A stretch of DNA of 64,000 nucleotides, taken from assembly GCA_047967505.1 (NCBI GenBank), contig CM106538.1; one strand, 5' to 3'. Below the pieces are notes generated by a model. The model worked only from the letters and a program-made list of their open reading frames with translations, was not told where the DNA came from and ran no database searches. This DNA is from Dipteris shenzhenensis. Its lineage: Eukaryota; Polypodiophyta; Polypodiopsida; Gleicheniales. How positions within the stretch are numbered: position 1 is the first letter of the stretch; the number at the start of each line of letters is the position of its first letter. Positions 22,231-34,652 of this stretch are shown piece after piece. Position numbers and translations under genes: made by a program.

Positions 22231-22465
22231 GGACTTCCGCTAGCTTTATGCATCTCGGGATTGGGGGGGAGACCAAGAGTTCCCCACCAAGATCTAGTTC
22301 TACCACGACCACTTCTTGAGGGTCTTGGAGTATGGTCTTGTCAGTAGACCTCAATATTTCAAGAATAGGAGAGTCTCACATGCAATGAGTATCTCCATTG
22401 AAAAGTTGCGAGTCTCATCACTTCAGCTGAGGATTGAGGTAGGGAGAGCCGCATGCATATAGAAT
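22231..22465 (+). repeat. dispersed repeat; uninterrupted counterpart of the family B insertion site
   Basis: 22231-22330 matches 45579-45672, and 22331-22465 matches 51569-51705. Shared words include CTAGCTYTATGCATC, AAGATCTAGT and TCTCACATGCA. Without the element between them, the two flanks of the family B element align along this continuous stretch. Confidence 0.75.
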
Positions 22466-24707
22466 GGAGGAGAAGGCTGGCTACACATAACACAAGCTTG
22501 GTTAAGATTCAATGAGGAATTTTTTGTACAAGTCCTTTGAAATTTGAAGTGTATTATCTGTCTTGCTCTATTACTAAAGTAATTAAAGTGTATCCACCTG
22601 AGTTCTAAAGGAAAGAGAAGGGGGGAGCACATGGATAGGATGCAAACAAAAATTTGTACGCACTATAAATTTACAATTTGAAGAATCAAAATACTACAAA
22701 CACGACTCTATGGATCTAAAAATAGGCTTACACAAATCTACTTTCACTCATGCCATAGTGATCCCATGAAGCTTTAGGCATAACTCCAAGATACCACATT
22801 GATGAGGGAAAGAACAAAAATATGTTCAAGTGTATGATGATTCTTTGAAGTTTCTTTCCTCTCACTGAACAATGGCAAGAAGAAGGAATGACAAAACCAC
22901 TTAGCATAGATGTGGCAATCAAGGATGAGGAGCATGACCAAGAAGAGGAGGACCAAGGAATTGAAGATGATTTTGGCATCAAGGATTGGGGAGAAGACAA
23001 CTTGTTGTATGTGGTGGAAGTGGTGAACTATGGAAAGTGGAACTCGGCTAAGAAGGATAGGAACATAGAAGGGCCCCTACATAGTGGAGGTTGTGCCAAA
23101 TAAATTGTGCCATTAGTGGTTTAGAAGTAGTTAAGCAAGTTGCAATATTGATAATAATGGATTGATATGGGGGATCACAGGATGGAAGTGGTTAATATAA
23201 ATGAAAGTAGAGGACCAATCATCACCAAAGGTAAAATCACACTACGTCCACTCAAGGAGTGGTACATACATCGATATCCTTTTGGTACCATAGGATGAGC
23301 ATCAAAGTGTTGCTTCCATATTCATATCCCTTCTTGTGGTTTCCATGCCTTCATTGTGGTATTCATCATATATTGCATGATAGGAATGCCATCTCTAACC
23401 AAAAACAAAATTGTAGAGGTTTCTTATGAATAACCAATCCATCTATCCCATCACATATGTACCCTTTACTAAAACCTTAGAATTTTGGTATCTATTGCAT
23501 CAAGACTGTACACTCTCAACAATGAAGGCATCCATCAATAGCTAGCAAAAATAAAACATACTATATGATCAAAGCCTTTCTAAAAGCCTACTAAACATTT
23601 GTCAAAATCCTTGTATTTGGTCAACCACTAAGAATCCAAGATGCACAATCTCAAATAGGCCCCATGCTGTGAGAAGGGAGAGAAATTTAAAGGCATATGG
23701 GTTTTAATTTATGGAACACAATTGTCAAGTTGCAAGAACAAAACTCTTGGCAGGGCATTAAAGCATCGCCTTTTTAGTCAACTAGGACATTTCACATTCA
23801 TGGTTGCATTATGAGCTTGTGGTAGAGAGGGTCCTTGAAGACTTGTAGGTATATTTGTAACTTTGGCCATTGAATAACCCTCTACATGTGTACTTATAAT
23901 ATTTCTTTGAGCTGAAGAAAATATTTCACATTTGTGGATACACTACTGTTTCCTCTTCTCTCTTCTTTTGTTTTGCAACTTTTGATGAATATCATATGCA
24001 TCCCTTAATAGAAAACAACCAAAATAGATTGTTCTAGACCCTCTTCATAATCAATATCTCCTTTAACATCCTTATCTAGAAGCTTTAAGTGCCTCATGCA
24101 TTTTGCAAGTGAACCCACTATGAAACTGGATAAAAAGCCCAATATCCCATTGCAAAAGACCATATCCATGCTTTTTATGTCCATCGACTAACTTAATTGG
24201 AAGTACATAATGCAAATCATCAAGATTTTAATATGGGCTATAGTTGAGGTATACATGTCTTTACATGGTCCATTTTATCATGAATAATGCACACACATAC
24301 TTGCTAGGTTCACAACATGACTTTTGCCTCCAAGGTTATGCATGTCTTTACTTGATCTATTTCAGCATGAACACATATTTGCTAGATCAACAACAAGATT
24401 TTTCCTCTAAGAGTGGCACAAATTTGGACATCATTCATACAAGAATGTTCTTTTCCCTTTTCCTTAAAAACATTCTATGATCTTGTACCAATATGGTTGT
24501 TGATGTACAAATGCCATTTTCTAGGAATGAGCTACATTTGCAGATTGATGCTTGCTTGAAAACTATTCTCTAGAGTCTACTAAGTGTAGAGTGTGAAATG
24601 TGTTTGTGCCTAATCTTGATAGTATGATGTTTACTTCATAAAAATTACATTTTTACTTATAAACTCTTGCCAAAATGTGTTGATTGTTCCTATCTCCCTA
24701 AAATTTT
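22466..24707. other. no recognisable gene or element
   Basis: AT-rich sequence. The acidic open frame 22888-23103 (EEHDQEEEDQGIEDDF) resembles no known family and has no supporting context. No LTR or RNA gene was recognised. Confidence 0.45.
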
Positions 24708-24957
24708 GTTAGACTACCTCTATGAGGCATAATTTCTACATTATTGTCCTTATGGTTTTGATGTTGTTAGACTATCTTTATGAGGAATAATCTCTACATT
24801 ATTGTCCTTATAGTGTTGACCTTGTTAGAGTACTTCAATGAGGTAGTCTCTGCATTATTATCCTTATAGTTTTGATGTTGTTAGAGGCATAATCTCTACA
24901 TCATTGTCCCTCAAATGTTGTTGGACTACTTCTATGAGGCATAATCTCTACATTATA
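24708..24957. repeat. minisatellite, about 60 bp unit, four to five degenerate copies
   Basis: The unit GTTAGACTACYTCTATGAGG + CATAATCTCTACATTATTGTCC + TTATRGTTTTGATGTT recurs with internal deletions. Confidence 0.88.
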
Positions 24958-26234
24958 TTTATATGATATGCTACAAGATTCACAGAAGAAGGAAGGAAAA
25001 GGAAAGAACAGGGTATGACTATTCTATTATGTGAAGAAACTAAAAGTGAAAAGCATGATATACAATGCATTTTTTGGAGAGAATTATTTGTAAAGATACT
25101 ATATGTGAAAAGCATAATATACAATACATGTGGTATTAAAGTCTTCCTTTCATAAGTACAAAGCTTCTTATGAGAAGGGTTCTAGGAAAAGAAGACATAG
25201 ATAATACGATGAGCATGGGAACATGTGGATATGGGCAAATCAACATTAACACTATAAGGATAATGTAAACCAAGACAAGGCTAAACTAACTCATGAAACA
25301 ATTGTGCATATGATATTAGTATTCCGTCTCTATGCTGTGAAGCAAGAGAAGCTAAGCTAACTTATGAACCAAATATACATAGGAAGTGAGGATTCCCTTT
25401 GCTTTTTTCCTCTATCTTAGAATGTGAGGATTCAATCTCCTTACTTCTCTCTATCTTGATGATGTTGTTTTACAAGAGTGAATGAAATAAACATGATTAG
25501 AATGGTATATTCTCTCTTGCTAGCTCGACCTTTCCTTAGCATGATTGCCAAAATGTTGATGCTACGGCTCCATCACCTGATTAACTCAAAAGTGCTCGGT
25601 TTACAATCAAACCAGGTGCTGTGCTTGGTGAAGATGTTCACTCTTACAAGCCTAAGGTTGCTTGGGTACAGAACAAGTGCCAATATATAAAACACTAGGA
25701 GTTCGAGGCTAGCTATCATAGTAGAATTGTGTCATGATGAGAGAATATCGAGTCATGACCATACTTAAACACTTAGAAAATGGATTATATATGATAGAAT
25801 CAAATAGAATAGGGGTAGAAAAGAGAGCAAGAAGGTAAGGGAAGGGATTAAAGAGGGGACTGGTATGGCAACACAAGGAGAAGTGAAAAGAGTGAGAAGG
25901 GAACATTAGAGTGAAATGAATGGAAATTGAATTTGCTAAGGTAATTAACAGATGAAGAGGGGAGCAAGATAATGGTCATAGCACACAACATTTAGCAGAG
26001 AAATAATCAGAACCAAAGGAATAACTGAAACTAGAGATGCCATTAGAAACAACAATGCATTAGAGATGCTAGCTTCTATTATTCAAAGCTTGGATGGAAT
26101 ACTCCCAAGATTATTTAAAAAAAGGCCTCAAAGTGTCTCCACTTTCATCTTTCCTAGACATTAAAATTAGAAAATTGAGACTTGTGGGGTGCAAGTAGTG
26201 GCAGTGATGCAATTACGAGATCTATGTATGCCCA
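24958..26234. other. no recognisable gene or element
   Basis: AT-rich sequence up to the family C LTR, with short unconvincing frames only. Confidence 0.45.
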
Positions 26235-26584
26235 TGTGAAGATAGTGGGAGAGAAGGAAGGAGTCTCACTTGCGGCTTTCTCACATACACAATGGGGGAA
26301 TACACACAAAGGTGGAGGCTGAAAACAATTTTCCTCTTCTTAGTTGTGAAAGCCAAAAGAACTCAAGTACAAAGAAATAGAAGAACCCTATATGTGGGTC
26401 TCAAACCAAACTCAGCTAACTAAGGTGATACTAACTAAGCCACGAACTAGAGTACATAAAGATAGCTATCATCCAGCTATTATTCATGGGCAGTGTACCA
26501 ACCGCATTTGCAGCTAACAAGTCGGTGACATAAATGCACAATGGTCACCCTAGCATATCACGAGTGGAGCTTGATATCTCAACA
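26235..26584 (-). repeat. 3' LTR of family C (350 bp)
   Basis: On the plus strand it reads TGTGAAGATAGTGGGAGAG ... GATATCTCAACA; on the coding strand it starts TGTTGAGATATC. It is nearly identical to the solo LTR at 48297-48648. Confidence 0.92.
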
Positions 26585-26593
26585 CTCCCCCTC
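26585..26593 (-). other. polypurine tract, family C
   Basis: The minus strand reads GAGGGGGAG directly before the LTR start TGTTGAG. Confidence 0.8.
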
Positions 26594-29500
26594 GAGCTCA
26601 ATCCCAATTCTTGCACACCAAGCAGGTCTCTGAACTTGTGCAACTTCTCTGTGCCCAATGCCTTCGTGAATATGTTAGCTACCTGATCCTCTATGCTGAC
26701 ATAAACTAGATCAATAAGACCTAGTAAAACCTTCTCCCACACATAGTGATAATGCACCTCAATGTGCTTTGTTCTAGCATGATAGACTGGGTTATTTGCC
26801 AAGTGTATACTACTCATGTTGTCACAATAAATGATAACTGGCCCATCTATAGACTGATGCATATCATAAAGTAGCTTATGCAACCAAGCTACCTCACATG
26901 CAGCCATTGCTGCACCCCTGTACTAGCCTCTGTGCTCGACAAGGCAACTATAGGCTATTTCTTGCTGGTCCAAGTGACTGTAGCACTCCCAAAAGAGAAC
27001 ACATATCCACTGGTAGATCGTTTATCAGAAATACTACTAGCCCAATCAGCATCAGTGTATCCATGCAATTGTATCTGAACCCCAGCCTCATAAAATAGTC
27101 CATACTGCAATGTGGAATTCACATACCTGAGTATGCATCTAGCCGCATCCAAATGTGGTTTCCTTGGAGCCTGCATAAACTGACTTACCAATCCAATAGC
27201 ATAGCTCAAGTCTAGCCTAGTAATAGTCATATAAATCAAACTTCCTACTATGCGTCTGTACATAGTAGGGTCTTCCAGAAGCTCACTTGCATCTATGCTC
27301 AGTTCAAATTCTGCTCCAAAGGAACTGAAATAGGCTTACAGCCTGTCATCCCATATTTGGCCAGCATGTCCAATCGATACTGCCTCTGCAAGAGCCGTAT
27401 CCCACTTGGTGATCTAATCACCTCAATGCCCAAGAAATAATGCAGCTCTCCCAAATCCTTCATCTCAAACTTCTGCTTCAATAGCATTTTCACATGAAGG
27501 ATATCTTCACCACTATCACCTGTGATGATGAAATCATGAACATAAATGACAAGCAACATAATACCTTTCTCTGTTTTTCTCTCATAAAGTGAGAAATCTG
27601 CCTTGGAAATCTGAAAGCCAATAGTGACAAGATACTGTCCTATCTTGTTAGACCATGCTCTAGGTGCTTGCTTCAAGCCATACAAGGCTTTCTTCAACCT
27701 ACAAACAAACTCAGGATGAACAGCATGAACATAACCTGGTGGCTGCTCCATAAAGACCTCTTCTTGCAAATCACCATGCAAGAAGGCATTCTTTACATCC
27801 ATCTGATGTAAAGACCATCCCTTTGATGCAGCCATAGCAATGACTGCTCTTATGATTGCCATCCTTGCAAGCGGACTGAATGTTTCTTCATAATCAATGC
27901 CATATGTCTGTGCATACCCCTTGACAACTAATCTTGCCTTGTATCTGTTCACAGAACCATTTGCATTGTGCTTCACCTTATGAACCCACTTACAACCAAT
28001 TGCATTCTTGTCTTTAGGCAAAGGCACCAATTCCCATGTAGCATTTGCTTCCAAGGCATCCATTTCTTCATCCATGGCTTTCTCCCATTTTTCTTTTCCC
28101 ATGGCTTGCTCAAAAGAGGTGGGTTCTGGTTCCTGTATCACTTTGACCATATAGGCATAGTGAATGGCTGTAAATCCATCATATTTCAGCCTATCCACAG
28201 GATACCTAGCTCTGGTAGACCTGTGCAAAATAGGCTCAGTTCTAGGTGCTCTTAAAACATCCCTGGTCTTCCTTACTCCAGGTGTAACAATAGAAGGAAT
28301 ACCCAACTCATCATCAATGCTCTGTTCTGAGCCACTGGATTCACCATCCACATAAGAGTGACCTGCATTCACATCAAACATGGGCTGATCTACCTTCTCT
28401 TTTCCTTTTCATGATACCTGCATACCATTATCTGCGTTGCTTTGAGGAGATTCTCCCGACCTCAATCTGCTTGTCCATGGCTAAGTATGTGAACCACTGC
28501 TAGAGGACACTGCAGGTCCACTAATATTTTGTGATTGTTGTGGTGAATTCTGTGCAGCATTACCATTTTGTGCATCTACATTACCAATCACATTTACTGG
28601 TTTATACCAGTTGCTCATCTCATAAAAAACAACATCTCTACTCACTGTAAACTTACGAGTAGAAGGGTTATAGCATCTATACCCTTTTTGCTGCAGAGAA
28701 TAACCAATAAAGATGTACTTCTCAGCTTTTGGATCCAACTTAGACCTCAACTCATTTGGCACATGAACATAGGCAATGCAACCAAAAATTTTCAAATGAG
28801 AAAAAAATAGGTTTCCTACTAGTATACATCTCCTCTAGCGTCATGCCATGTATTGCTGCACTGGGAGTCCTATTCATTATGTAAACTACTATAGCAACTG
28901 CTTCAGCCCAATAATAATCTGGTAGGTCTTTTTCATTTAGCATGGCCCGAGATACCTCTCCAATATGCCTATTTTTCCTTTCTGCAATTCCATTTTGCTG
29001 TAGGGTATGAATGCATGAATATTGCTGCTTTATGCCATGCTCTTGCGAGAACCTTGCAACCTCATTTGAGAGGTACTCTCCCCCTCCATCTGACCTTAGG
29101 CATTTTATTTGCAGGCCTATTTCTTTTTCAACCATAGCTTTAAAAGCTTTGAAATGCCCAAACACTTCACTTTTCTTTTGCATAAAATACACCCAAACTT
29201 TTCTGCTGTAGTCATCAATAAAAGTGACAAAATAATGATAGCCTCCAATAGATGCAGCTTTAGTAGTCCACACATTAGAGTGGATTAATTCCAATGGCTT
29301 CTTACTCTCTTGAACATGTCTAGGAAAAGGTTTCCTTGCCCGTTTTCCAAATTGACAGGCTTCACATACCTTATGCATTTCTACAACCTTGAATTTAGGC
29401 AATCATGCAACAATGTTTTGGGCGTGCATTGATTTAAGTCGCTGTACATTAACATGACCAATGCGTTTATGCCAGATATCAATATCTGCAACTACATTGG

Positions 29501-30911
29501 TCCAATGTGCAAACATTGCTGCACTCAATTTAGGCATGTTCGCATCCAATGTGAACATCCTGCCCTTCTTCTTTCCTTTTGCTGTCAAGCGACTATTATT
29601 TTTCATATCCTCAACAAAGCATCCATGAGGATTAATTCTGACCTGCAAGCCCTGCTCAACCATTTGACCAATAGAAACCAGGTTCTTGGTGATGTTCGGG
29701 ACATGAAATACATCAGACAGGTATTTCTTTTTCCCATCCTACATAGATAAAGGAATTTTACCAATCTACATAATAGGATGTGTAGTATCATCACCAGTCT
29801 CGACAAATCCCGATCTTTCTATTTTCCTTGCATCTTGCATCCATTCTGCATGATCTATCATGTGGTTTGATGCACCTGAGTCAACATACCACACATCATT
29901 GCTGTCTTCTGCACTTGTCATAGAATTGGTCATGTGCTGCACCACCATAAATAAATGCTAATTTCTGTCATCACCCTGTCTACTAGAGGATGCATAATTG
30001 TGTTGCTGCAGTTTTCCATTCATAATGTCATTCTGCTTTTTGTAGCAGTCTTTAGCCATATGACCCATTTTACCACAATAGTAGCATTCAACATTGCTGT
30101 TTGCATTTTGGCCTCTCTGCCATCCACCATGACCTCTTTGGCTCCCCCTGCCTCTAGAGTTACCACATCCTCCTCAAAAGGACTGGCTTTCTTGAGTTTG
30201 TTGCATATTCTGATTTCTACCATGGCCTCCAAATCGGCCTCCTCTACCTCTGCCTCTACCTCTTCCAGCATTTGAGTAGAAGACAGTTTCTTTTGAAGTT
30301 CCTTCTGAAGAAGATGCACCATAATTTCTCTGCTCTTCAGAAATTAGAAGAGCAAACTACTCCTCAAAATTAGGAAATTTTTCACGGACAGCAATGGATG
30401 TCCGAAGCTGTGCATAATCCTTTCCTAGACCATTCAAGGTCTTAGAAACTAGATCATCATCTTCCACTGGCGACCCAATGGAAGCAAGTGCATTTGCAAT
30501 TTTCTTCACCTTCATGTGGTAGTCATTGATGCTCATATTTTCTCTCTGCACATTGTGCAACTCCTGCTTGAGCTACATTTTCCTGGCTTGAGTATTTGTG
30601 ATGTACATTTTTGCCAAAGTATCCCATGCCTCCTTTGGTGTACTTGCATCCTGAATATGCACAATCATAGAATCTGAAATACTGATAGACAGCTAGTACA
30701 TAACTTTTCTTGTTCTCTCATGCCATCCTTTAAATGCCTGCATTTCCTGTTGATTGGGAACATTAGGAAGAACTAGTTCTTCTTCATTTCCTGTAATGAA
30801 CTTCCAATAGCCTTTTCCCATAAGGAAATTCGTCATTCTAAACTTCCATGCTTGGAAGTTGTTCTTGTCAAGCTTTTCAGTGACAATCTATGAAAGAGAA
30901 TCAGACGCCAT
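26594..30911 (-). pseudogene. copia family C gag-pol, degenerate
   Basis: Gag starts at ATG 30911 (MASDSLS) and includes INDYHMKVKKIANALASIG, a Gly/Arg-rich stretch, and the intact zinc knuckle CYYCGKMGHMAKDC near 30090-30050. The protease has VWYVDSGASNHM near 29900. The pre-integrase segment has HKRIGH and CEACQFGKRARK. The integrase has TFIDDYSRKVWVYF, LRSDGGGEYLS and NGIAERKNR (29402-28752). The reverse transcriptase (28381-27299) has CKWVHKVKHNANGSVNRYKA and VKNAFLHGDLQEEVFMEQP, but the catalytic YVDD reads YVHD at 27544-27533. RNase H follows (TDADWASSISDKRS, FTKALG). TAG stops at 30888-30890, 30573-30575, 29766-29768 and 29739-29741, a TGA at 28409-28411, and shifts near 28760, 27300 and 26930 make it non-functional. 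Confidence 0.92.
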
Positions 30912-31442
30912 TACAGAACATTGCAAAATATTCTGTCACTGCAAAAAGCACAGCTTCTGCCTCACAAGGGCAAATCTGCAAAACTAACGAAAGTGGTATT
31001 TAACCACACAGTCACTTCCTAGTGACGATTTTACATCAATAGGCAGTAAAGATAATTCTGTAACTCCCAATATCTCTGCGTACATGCATACGATGCAATT
31101 TCTGCAGCAACTTTTCATCGATCTGCGGAGCAGTGGTTGCACTGTAAAAACAGGGCCTTTTTCTTAGTGCTTGCGGAGAACTTCCACCTCCAAAACGGGC
31201 CCCGAAATGGCCTCAAATCAGAAAAATAAAGTCACCAAGGGCTTTGGCCTTTCCCATAGCATATATTGCCCTCTCGCCACACCACGAAGGGCATCTCAAT
31301 CTGAGACAATGCACTGTTGCACTTTTTGGCTGTGCTACCTACAGAGATTTGCTCCCAAAGTCGAAAAAGGAAAGCAACACTGGTCCTCTTACTAGGACAC
31401 CGCGAAATTGGTTTGCTTTCTTGAGCTCCTTACCATGACTTA
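30912..31442 (-). other. leader of family C
   Basis: About 530 bp between PBS and gag start. No coding frame is recognisable. Short frames on either strand here are incidental. Confidence 0.6.
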
Positions 31443-31455
31443 GGCTCTGATACCA
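31443..31455 (-). other. primer-binding site (initiator Met tRNA), family C
   Basis: The minus strand reads TGGTATCAGAGCC, immediately adjoining the LTR. Confidence 0.9.
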
Positions 31456-31724
31456 TGTGAAGATAGTGGGAGAGAAGGAAGGAGTCTCACTTGCGGCTTT
31501 CTCACATACACAATGGGGGAATACACACAAAGGTGGAGGCTGAAAACAGTTTTCCTCTTCTTAGTTGTGAAAGCCAAAAGAACTCAAGTACAAAGAATTA
31601 GAAGAACCCTATATGTGGGTCTCAAACCAAACTCAGCTAGCTAAGGTGGCATACTAACTGAGCCACGAAATAGAGTACATAAGGATAGCTGTCATCTAGC
31701 TATTATTCATGGGCAGTGTACCAA
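31456..31724 (-). repeat. 5' LTR of family C, outer end truncated
   Basis: It matches 26235-26501 from TGTGAAGATAG to GTGTACCAA and then stops. The expected 83 further bases, ending CTCAACA on the plus strand, are replaced by unrelated AT-rich sequence. Confidence 0.88.
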
Positions 31725-32064
31725 TTTTCAAACAAATACAACCATAAACAACATAGGTAGTGGCTAGCTATGCTTAAGATGCAATCTCAAAACAAATATG
31801 TACTTCCAATCCAATCATCTCACAAAATTGTGAAAAACCCATTTGAAATGAGTAGCTAAGAGTAGTATGTTTCTCTAAAGCCATTCAATCATTGGCATCC
31901 CAATGACCATAACACAAAGATCACCTAAAAAATTTGTACAAGAGAAAACAAAAGCCCAAATTTAGGCACCCTAGTCCATATATGCGATGACTTGCTAGTG
32001 TAAAATTGATTAATGAAATCCCATAAATGAGTGCAATGCACTCCAAAATCTAATTCCAAAATAT
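31725..32064. other. no recognisable feature
   Basis: AT-rich sequence between the truncated family C LTR and a tandem repeat. Nothing recognised. Confidence 0.45.
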
Positions 32065-32346
32065 TGTGTCTTTACAACATAGCCGCATAAAATGGAAGGA
32101 AACATAGACATGGCTACTCCTCTAGAGCAATGGCATCCACATGATGAAAAATAGCATGTCTCTACAATGAAGAAATAAAATGAAAGGTAACATAAGTATG
32201 GCTACTCCTCCAAAGCAATGTCATCCACATAGATGCGACAAATTTGCAAAAATAGCATGTCTCCACAACAAAGATATAAAATGAAAGGAAACATAGATAT
32301 GGCTACTAGTGCTCTCTGAAGCAATGTCATCCACATAGATGCAAAG
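32065..32346. repeat. tandem repeat, about 90-100 bp unit, three copies
   Basis: Units near 32065, 32157 and 32258 share ATAAAATGRAAGGWAACATA, TATGGCTACT, GCAATGTCATCCACAT and AAAATAGCATGTCTC, with insertions between some copies. Confidence 0.88.
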
Positions 32347-32759
32347 ATTTCTTCTCTTCTTTTCTTTTGCCTTCTTGTCATATTGCCCACCATGAACCTC
32401 CATGTGTTGCCTAGCCATGTTCATTGCATAACAAGGGAAACTGCTACTGTAATTGTCATTTTGTAGTAACTCCTTTCTTGGAGATTAAAAAATATCCCAA
32501 AGAATAATCCTCTATGTCTTACTAGAAGTCAACATCCTCAATTGGTTCTCCAAACTCTAGAACTGTATGAAGTGTGGATGCAGAAGTATCTCGTTGACCT
32601 TGCACCACTACACGTTTTACACAAACAATTCAATTTAAAAATCAAACCAATTGCATACCTGCAAAGTAAACTTCATTGTCATTTCTTAACACAAGACTTA
32701 AAATTTGGAAATTCAAGCATGACGTCAGATTATGTAAATTAGAATGACTCACCTCTATG

Positions 32760-33700
32760 TGTCATGATCCACTCCCTCTAAAAGAATTAAAAAATTAAAA
32801 GTAATCCAAAACAAGGAAGCTTCACCTATCGCCCATCAAGTCTCCTTCCAAAAGGATCCATGCCCTGCAAATGTATGCGGTCATGAACATGGAAACCATG
32901 TCTCCCAATCTGTAGCTTGCTGTCTCCCATCTATGAGTGGTAGAGGAAGTCAATAGCAACCATCCTGAGTCATCCAACATGGCCACACTGAGTCTGAGTA
33001 TTGCCTCAAGTATAGCAATGGACCACTTATTCCAATTAGGCAAGCCATCAAAACCCTCAACCGCCATGCCAGTGGGCATTTCCAATAGAATTACATCATC
33101 ACACCATAGAACTTTAACTTAACACCAAGAGGCACACCACAAAACTTCAAACTTACCTGCTCCATCTCCTCAAGAGTAAATTTGGATGCAAAAAAAGAGT
33201 CGTTAGCTTCACCCAATTTCCTAACTGAGTACAAAACATTTTTCAACTCCATTTTGACAAATGCCGAGTCCTCATTTAATCTTCACAAAGAAAGATCAAA
33301 TTATTAATCATCAAGTCCTAATATCATCACTTACTTGGATGTGCTTAATCAACATATCCCATCCACATTACATATTCAATCTATTCAATACTCTAATCAA
33401 AGGTAATTTATCCGTAGGACCAATAAATATAAAGCTCTCCCTCACTGCAATGTGCTTGGATGCATCAAACCAGTAGTTCTCCTTGATAGCCTCCATCCAG
33501 TCTTGAGTCCTATGATTGCCATCATAGCAAAGAAACATTTTGTATTCACGTCGTGCCAAAGATAATACAAAATATATTTTTCTCTTCAATGATAGGAATT
33601 TTAGTCCTAGAAGGTCCCTTCAAAGATAATACAAAGGTCCTTTTTCCTCCAAATAGCCATTAGAAGTGAATGTGGATTTCAATGCAGACCCATCTTGGGC
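32760..33700 (-). pseudogene. unidentified degenerate reading frame
   Basis: Minus-strand pieces look like parts of one former protein. One (33589-33368) has KIYFVLSLARREYKMFLCYD and FIGPTDKLPLIRVLNRL; weakly readable sequence precedes it (GYLEEKGPLYYL). A middle piece near 33240-33120 has FASKFTLEEMEQVSLKFCG. The last (33100-32822) has VILLEMPTGMAVEGFDGLPN followed by LRLSVAMLDDSGWLLLTSST. That last pattern loosely recalls motif IV and the following strand of S-adenosylmethionine-dependent methyltransferases, but the key positions are not convincing. Stops and frame changes separate the pieces, so the gene is dead here. It may be a captured host gene or a transposon protein; I cannot identify it. 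Confidence 0.4.
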
Positions 33701-34652
33701 CGACCTATCTCACACCATCATGAATATAAATGTGTCACAAAGGGATAAGGGGAGGTGGAGTCCTTCTCATTATCCTAAGTCGATCCATAGTTTGTGCTAA
33801 TAATTCCACGTGAAAGTGAGTTGTATCTCAGTAAAAGTGTCTTCCTCACATAGTTTTTTTTCCTCTCCTTCTTACCCTTCACATCTTCTTTAGCTGGGAC
33901 TTATTATTTTGAACATACATCATATAAATCATCATCAATTTGGTCATCATCATCTCCAAATGATGTAGTTTTTGAAATATTGGGCTACAACAAATTATTT
34001 TTTGTTAGAGTATTAAAAAAAAAAACATTCAAAACATTTATTGAACCTTTAGCCATAGCAATATGCATTGATCAAGTGAAGGAAGTACTCACCCCAATTG
34101 TAACATTCTCTAGCTATACCTCTTTATCTTCATCTTTAGTCTCCTGCACCTACTTCTCTCCATCATTGGTCTCAACACGATGCAATTTATCTGCTGCTTT
34201 GTTGTCATTTCCATAGTGAGCTTATATAATGATCTGGTCATCACCATTCTAAAATACTTTTTAATAGTGCTCAGATAGTCCAAATAGAACTCTTAATTTA
34301 ATGTTTGAATCAAATTAGAGATACAAAATTTGGAAGCATCTCCTCAGCATCTCCCATCCAAATAAAAAAAATATTTTCAGTATTCTTAGTAATACCAGTT
34401 TGATTAAAGCATGAGAAACTGCATATAGAATAGCAAAAGAGACCTCTAAATTTAGTAACCTCTCTCTTATTCTCTCTCTTTCCCTTCCCTCCTCTCTCCC
34501 TCTCTTTCTATACTCCCTATTAACATGCTCACATGAAGATAATGCAAATTAAAAAATTTGAACTACTCCTCCCCACAACTGAGTGTGTAGCTTATCCAAA
34601 CATTTTTCACTATTTAAAAATGTCCACTCCTTAAAAAATTTTGCCCCCACCA
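33701..34652. other. no recognised gene; pyrimidine tract at 34465-34520
   Basis: AT-rich sequence with weak minus-strand coding traces that I cannot assemble. A run of CTCTC/CCTTCC words marks 34465-34520. Confidence 0.4.

Larger units (their letters stand above)
26235..31724 (-). mobile_element. Ty1/copia LTR retrotransposon, family C, nearly complete
   Basis: On the minus strand: 5' LTR (31724-31456, outer end missing), PBS (31455-31443), leader, gag-pol (30911 to about 26600), PPT (26593-26585) and 3' LTR (26584-26235). All copia domains are present in order, with many stops and shifts. The outer 83 bp of the 5' LTR are missing compared with the 3' LTR, so no target duplication can be read; the left flank is GCCCA. 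Relatives in the window are 43998-45498, 62742-64000 and the solo LTR at 48297-48648. Confidence 0.92.

Noticed and set aside
22888-23103. Acidic 71-codon frame as a small gene
   Set aside because: No homology recognised, no partner exon, no start context, and surrounded by non-coding sequence.
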